The translations under genes were made by a program, and so were the position numbers. DNA of 64,000 nt from CAYUMU01 sp964445985 (lineage in GTDB: Bacteria; Planctomycetota; Planctomycetia; Pirellulales; S012-138): contig CAYUMU010000004.1 in assembly GCA_964445985.1 (NCBI GenBank), positions 1 to 64,000 on the forward strand, given 5' to 3'. Below, piece after piece: positions 62,401-64,000 of this stretch. The notes under the pieces were generated by a model. It ran no database searches. It was not told the DNA's origin and saw nothing but the letters and a program-made list of their open reading frames with translations. Numbering within the stretch: position 1 is the stretch's first letter; each line of letters opens with the position of its first letter.

Positions 62401-63037
62401 CTCTCCGCAAGAGTTGCAAGACGTGCTCGGCGACAACGGTTTGTATTCGGCAAAACTGAGCCTGACGCGCGACACTCGCGATAGCTCGTTCCTGCCCACC
62501 GAAGGGCATCGCATCGAGCTGGCTTATGAGCAGAATTTTGGTGACTTCGACTTCCCCCGGGTTACCGCCGAAGCCAGCCAGTACTTCATGTTGAGCCAGC
62601 GCCCCGACGGTTCCGGACGCCACGTGCTGAGCGTGCGGGGCCGATTTGGCATCACGGGCAGTCAAACGCCTGTGTTCGAAAACTTCTTTGCTGGCGGTTT
62701 CTCAACCTTGCGTGGTTTCGACTTCCGCGGCGCCTCGCCCGTTCAAAACGGCGTGGTCGTTGGTGGTGAGTTGATGGCGCTGGGATCGGTGGAGTACATG
62801 GTGCCGCTGACCGCGGACGACATGCTTCGCGGCGTGGTGTTTTGCGACTTTGGCACGGTGGAGAGCGATGTTACTTTCGACAGCAACAACCTTCGCGTGG
62901 CGCCGGGCGTGGGTCTTCGCATTACGATCCCCGCGATGGGCCCCGCGCCGATTGCTCTCGACTTTGCTTACCCCATGATGATGGCCGACACCGACGACAA
63001 GCAGATCTTCAGCTTCTACGTGGGGCTGTTGCGATAG
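59405..63037 (+). CDS. bamA: BamA-like Omp85 outer-membrane assembly protein with long low-complexity insert
   Basis: About 1,210 residues; typical BamA has about 800. A signal peptide (LALAALWLSGSAVYA) and Pro-rich stretch precede POTRA-like repeats at about residues 95-480 (VVDVRVAGNTAIPTNRVASQ; YIKILGNTAARRKTLEKKAG; IEKVQFEGNTIATDARLRTQ; VRNVSVVGVTKFRTEELNDE). A Pro/Gln/Ala/Gly-rich segment of about 350 residues (499-848) replaces the direct POTRA-barrel junction. The Omp85 barrel follows (FSTLRGFDFRGA holds the loop-6 LRGF motif) and ends FSFYVGLLR. It inserts beta-barrel proteins into the outer membrane. The ATG at 59405 is chosen for the signal peptide. The insert contains four heptamer repeats at 61126-61153. 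Confidence 0.9.
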   Translation: MAAVSTYVRCCSHVGLALAALWLSGSAVYAQLLPEMLPPPRTAEELPPLGANPSAPVFPGGHVLPGTAGTKPLPAELQPNATGELPAPPPIEGPRVQRVDPHGQTVVDVRVAGNTAIPTNRVASQIKTRPGRMFDASVVRDDIRALNRTRWFIFVESEFVQAPNGVVVVYRVVERSRLEYIKILGNTAARRKTLEKKAGLKVGDPLDPYSIERGKEAIAEFYREHGFNRVRVEVLEGSRRDDKGAVYLIDEGKKQTIEKVQFEGNTIATDARLRTQIQSKKPFLGIFGGHVDREKIDGDIERLTAYYRSLGFFQARVGVEPEFNEDLDELTLTFVIHEGMRYKVRNVSVVGVTKFRTEELNDEMKLRTEDYFDQPKMNADVDKLKEIYGAVGYIFADVQAEPRFLEEPGTIDLVYSIKEGDRYRVGRIDVQIKGDNPHTRVRTVLNRIDLRPGDIVDIRKLRDSERRLRASGLFRNEPHMGAAPRILVQPAEMETGEELLGQNGGAVRGQSPDGLGAHAVQKPAVVVISGELRPEDAVAVPPQPGMVSNAWSHQPAAGSMAMPQGVAPIATAPPAPSPQPLAPVAFPPGAAPIAVRPGLPWQRVPVAVPPAAPRMAAPGVPQQGVPMPQGHQPPGYAPQGYDTAGYQPNPSQPPAPVMVNGQPHPWPNAAAMQNAGFSGNAGGVQQAGGIQVNGAPAGNVSADGGVYDPRTMPAIPYNAAPTANSRQPSPWSRPTEAQPTPAPTTVRYQSPDAAPSGWSSPANNYGGGARYAETGAAQEYQPGSRNANPNPTRPPQTNLQASPRVAQGGGAIPPPPIQGNPGPSPLPSPPGGLAGDSDPLVPPGGYINLDEPDRDAILIPQVEETQTGRLSFGVGVNSEAGVLGNIVLDEQNFDITRVPTSWSQLGTGTAFRGAGQRLRLEAVPGNQVQRYMMTFREPYFLDSPVSFGVNAFYFDRLYDDWTEQRLGGNVSLGYQIRPDVSVGLTLRAEDVNISNIPFNSPQELQDVLGDNGLYSAKLSLTRDTRDSSFLPTEGHRIELAYEQNFGDFDFPRVTAEASQYFMLSQRPDGSGRHVLSVRGRFGITGSQTPVFENFFAGGFSTLRGFDFRGASPVQNGVVVGGELMALGSVEYMVPLTADDMLRGVVFCDFGTVESDVTFDSNNLRVAPGVGLRITIPAMGPAPIALDFAYPMMMADTDDKQIFSFYVGLLR
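61126..61153 (+). repeat. heptamer repeat inside the BamA-like gene
   Basis: AGCCCCC, AGCCCCC, AGCCACT and AGCCCCC are consecutive seven-base units. They match the reverse complement of the GGTGGCT/GGGGGCT heptamers seen in intergenic DNA and encode part of the low-complexity insert. Confidence 0.5.
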
Positions 63038-63079
63038 CGTCGCCGGGCACAACCATCGGGCCGATCTTGGTTCGATCCG

Positions 63080-63670
63080 CTACTCGCCCGGCGAAGAGCC
63101 TCGCTGCATGTGATCCGCCTTGTTGAGAAGTTGGTTCTCCCCGGACGTCGGCTCGGCAGACTCTGGCTCGGTAGACTCGTTCTTACTCAACTCGGGGGCG
63201 GGGGACTTGCCACCGCTCAACTGCCGAGCAATCAGGCGTTCCGTCACGCCTACTCCCAGCAACACCACCACGCCCAGGGCCACGGTGAGCACGGCTACGC
63301 TGTAGTAGCCAATGCCGCAGGCAATGCCCACCGATCCCACCACCCAAATTCCGGCAGCCGTGGTAATGCCCTGCACCGATCGGTGGCTTTGAATGATGGT
63401 GCCAGCGCCCAAAAAGCCAATTCCGCCAATCACGCCGCTGACCACGCGGAGCGGATCGGCGCTAACGGTATGATTGGGATCGGCCTGGGCCGCTTCGAAA
63501 ATTTTTAATGTGATCAGGGTAAACGCGGCCGCGCCCAAGGCAACCATCATGTGGGTGCGCACCCCGGCGGGCTTGTTCTGCGCTTCTCGTTCCCAGCCGA
63601 GCACCGCTCCGCAGGCAATCGCCGCCAGCATGCGAACCGCAATATCCCCAACGTCATCCGGGTAAAACAA
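63080..63670 (-). CDS. MgtC/SapB family membrane protein
   Basis: A 196-residue inner-membrane protein of the MgtC family, linked in other bacteria to magnesium limitation and ATP-synthase control. Four or five membrane segments carry the family motifs MLAAIACGAVLGWEREAQNK, GVRTHMMVALGAAAFTL, VVSGVIGGIGFLGAGTIIQS and GITTAAGIWVVGSVGIACGI. The C-terminal 45 residues are charged and soluble. The first codon appears to be TTG, with GGAGG eleven bases upstream; the next ATG is 13 codons later. It follows the partial gene at the right edge by six bases, suggesting an operon. Confidence 0.88.
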   Translation of the reverse strand: MFYPDDVGDIAVRMLAAIACGAVLGWEREAQNKPAGVRTHMMVALGAAAFTLITLKIFEAAQADPNHTVSADPLRVVSGVIGGIGFLGAGTIIQSHRSVQGITTAAGIWVVGSVGIACGIGYYSVAVLTVALGVVVLLGVGVTERLIARQLSGGKSPAPELSKNESTEPESAEPTSGENQLLNKADHMQRGSSPGE

Positions 63671-63676
63671 GGAAGT

Positions 63677-64000
63677 CTAAACCTCCAGCGCGCCTCGAAT
63701 GCGCTTAACGAGGGCGTTGTCACGTTCGTCGGCGCCGTGCAAATTGAAAACCCCGGCCGCGAGAAATTGATTGCGCCATTCGGGCGATACGTGGTAGCAA
63801 TCTTCGAGCACGGCCGAACTGAACTTGTAGTCGTGGGCGTCGTCTCCCTTGAGGAAGACCAACGTGCGACCCGCCTCGACGAGCGCCTCGGGCCGCTGGT
63901 CGCGAAGCACGGAAAGCGCCTTTCGCGCAGCCGCCATGCGATCGCCCGCCAGGTTCGCGAACACCTCGGTAACGGCTTCCGGACCCTGCGACGAAACATC
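63677..64000 (-). CDS. unknown protein, C-terminal part (runs off the window)
   Basis: The last 107 residues of a gene whose start lies beyond the right edge; the frame is open to base 64000. The visible part reads VTEVFANLAGDRMAAARKAL, FLKGDDAHDYKFSSAVLEDC and HVSPEWRNQFLAAGVFNLHG, ending in a basic helix. I recognise no family. It is followed after six bases by the MgtC-like gene. Confidence 0.6.
   Translation of the reverse strand, partial: DVSSQGPEAVTEVFANLAGDRMAAARKALSVLRDQRPEALVEAGRTLVFLKGDDAHDYKFSSAVLEDCYHVSPEWRNQFLAAGVFNLHGADERDNALVKRIRGALEV

Noticed and set aside
1..64000. CRISPR arrays, rRNA genes, insertion sequences, prophage
   Set aside because: No regularly spaced repeats with unique spacers, no rRNA sequence, and no transposase, integrase or phage structural gene was recognised.

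Overview
The window looks like the chromosome of a planctomycete (order Pirellulales or a close relative). This is inferred from gene content, not from a database search. The pointers are two DUF1501 proteins, a DUF1549/DUF1553 protein with a CxxCH motif, a Tat-exported Gfo/Idh oxidoreductase, several secreted beta-propeller proteins and GC-rich coding sequence with many long antisense shadow frames. kdsB (Kdo activation) and a BamA-type Omp85 protein indicate a Gram-negative envelope with LPS.

Layout. 1-4.5 kb: minus-strand operon DUF1549/1553 - DUF1501 - WD40. 4.7-8.5 kb: Gfo/Idh oxidoreductase, a YgfZ-type folate protein and a LarA-like protein. 8.9-11.3 kb: a lipoprotein joining a LolA-like region, a thioredoxin domain and a propeller. 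11.5-19.4 kb: complete minus-strand phosphate operon pstS-pstC-pstA-pstB-phoU, with enlarged permeases, intercistronic hairpins and three 11-bp-phased Pho-box-like repeats before pstS. 19.8-23.1 kb: SGNH hydrolase, patatin, SpoU methyltransferase and a leucine-rich-repeat-like protein. 23.4-26.5 kb: pgpA-folD-zwf. 27-33.4 kb: RND adaptor and pump (overlapping GTGA), glutaminase, transglutaminase-like protein. 33.5-40.5 kb: thioredoxin-like membrane-anchored protein, tRNA-Ala(TGC), PQQ-type propeller, small unknown protein, ketoacyl synthase, kdsB, surE. 40.7-42.2 kb: island of three small unknown genes. 42.3-46.8 kb: alaS and a multi-pass membrane protein. 47.0-57.1 kb: five tandem paralogous exported proteins. 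57.1-64 kb: glutaredoxin-like protein, second DUF1501 protein, BamA-like protein with a very large Pro/Gln/Ala-rich insert, MgtC-like protein and the 3' end of an unknown gene.

The most unusual system is the five-gene array at 47.0-57.1 kb. Each protein has a signal peptide and two tandem units that read like the STN/N0 plus N1 periplasmic domains of secretins. Four of the five add two further N1-like modules. None has a secretin barrel, and no pilus or type II secretion gene is visible nearby. The array shows gene-conversion-like tracts, duplicated leaders and palindromic intergenic repeats. An oligomeric periplasmic or outer-membrane-associated structure is a reasonable inference, but its function is unknown. 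Short palindromes and heptamer repeats recur across the window, and one heptamer run lies inside the BamA-like gene.
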